This document shows positions 7,944 to 8,158 of a stretch of 8,158 bases of DNA, one piece after another. The notes beneath the pieces are model-generated. The model ran no database searches, was not told the DNA's origin, and saw nothing but the letters and a program-made list of their open reading frames with translations. Within the stretch, counting starts at the first letter, position 1; each line of letters starts with the position of its first letter. Location of the stretch: the NCBI GenBank assembly GCA_016193065.1, contig JACPSX010000267.1:1-8158 (forward strand), given 5' to 3'. Source of the stretch: Candidatus Tectimicrobiota bacterium (GTDB lineage Bacteria; JACPSX01). Made by a program: the position numbers and the translations under genes.

Positions 7944-8158
7944 TCACTCCCCTGGCGGAGGATCACCCCGGGATTCCAGAAGTTGAGCCAGAAGCTTGCG
8001 GTCCAGCTCCTGGGCGGAGTGGTAGCCCATCAGTTTGAGGAGGTGGTTTCGCGCGGCCACTTCGATAATCGTAGGGATGTTTCGCCCGGGCCGCACGGGT
8101 GTTCTCAGGTAGGGAAGAGAAATCTCGAGGATCTCATACTTTTCCTCGTCCAGCCCCA
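7944..8158 (-). CDS. hprK: HPr kinase/phosphorylase, C-terminal end, cut by window edge
   Basis: HprK phosphorylates HPr on Ser46 with ATP or pyrophosphate and also removes that phosphate, linking metabolic state to the PTS. Only the last 70 codons and the TGA stop (7944-7946) are in the window. The translation reads LDEEKYEIL, then LPYLRTPVRPGRNIPTIIEVAARN, a stretch typical of the C-terminal end of HprK (the VRPGRN motif followed by IIEVAA), then KLMGYHSAQELDRKLL. The P-loop and the HprK signature lie beyond the right edge and cannot be checked. The stop is 9 bases before the rapZ ATG. Identification rests on this C-terminal motif and on the ptsH partner with Ser46 nearby. Confidence 0.9.
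   Translation of the reverse strand, partial: GLDEEKYEILEISLPYLRTPVRPGRNIPTIIEVAARNHLLKLMGYHSAQELDRKLLAQLLESRGDPPPGE

Overview
The window carries an ordinary-looking stretch of bacterial chromosome in which every supported gene lies on the minus strand. It reads, in the direction of transcription (right to left): hprK (3' end only), rapZ, an EIIA-Man-type PTS protein, ptsH, ptsI, metK, ahcY (broken), an AMIN/Amidase_3 cell-wall amidase, and der (5' part only). The sequence is moderately GC-rich and densely packed. HPr kinase together with RapZ and a stand-alone EIIA-Man, plus a periplasmic-type AMIN amidase with a signal peptide, fits a Gram-negative bacterium of the deltaproteobacterial (Desulfobacterota/Myxococcota-like) or NC10-like kind. 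That placement is inference from gene content and protein style; no rRNA or other marker is present to settle it.

Right part (about 6239-8158): a compact regulatory phosphotransferase cluster. hprK and rapZ are 9 bases apart, rapZ and the EIIA gene 13 bases apart, ptsH and ptsI 9 bases apart, and only the EIIA-ptsH junction (108 bases) is loose. EI, HPr and EIIA all keep their phosphorylatable histidines, and HPr keeps Ser46, the HprK target. No sugar-specific EIIB or EIIC gene is in view, so the module looks like a signalling phosphorelay rather than a sugar importer, although genes outside the window cannot be excluded.

Middle part (about 1992-4504): the S-adenosylmethionine cycle pair metK-ahcY, overlapping by 4 bases. 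A 125-base leader separates metK from ptsI and contains two adjacent perfect stem-loops. ahcY is interrupted: about 20 codons are missing in the middle, including the active-site DDG segment, and the reading frame shifts at the same point. This is the clearest anomaly in the window, and is either a recent pseudogene or an assembly/sequencing error.

Left part (1 to about 1968): a secreted N-acetylmuramoyl-L-alanine amidase, then a 114-base gap holding a good sigma-70-type promoter (-10 TATAAT) and the start of the ribosome-assembly GTPase gene der, which runs off the left edge.

I saw no mobile element, CRISPR array, tRNA or rRNA, and no convincing gene on the plus strand; the long plus-strand open frames lie antisense to well-conserved genes. 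I did not find a convincing previously undescribed system here.
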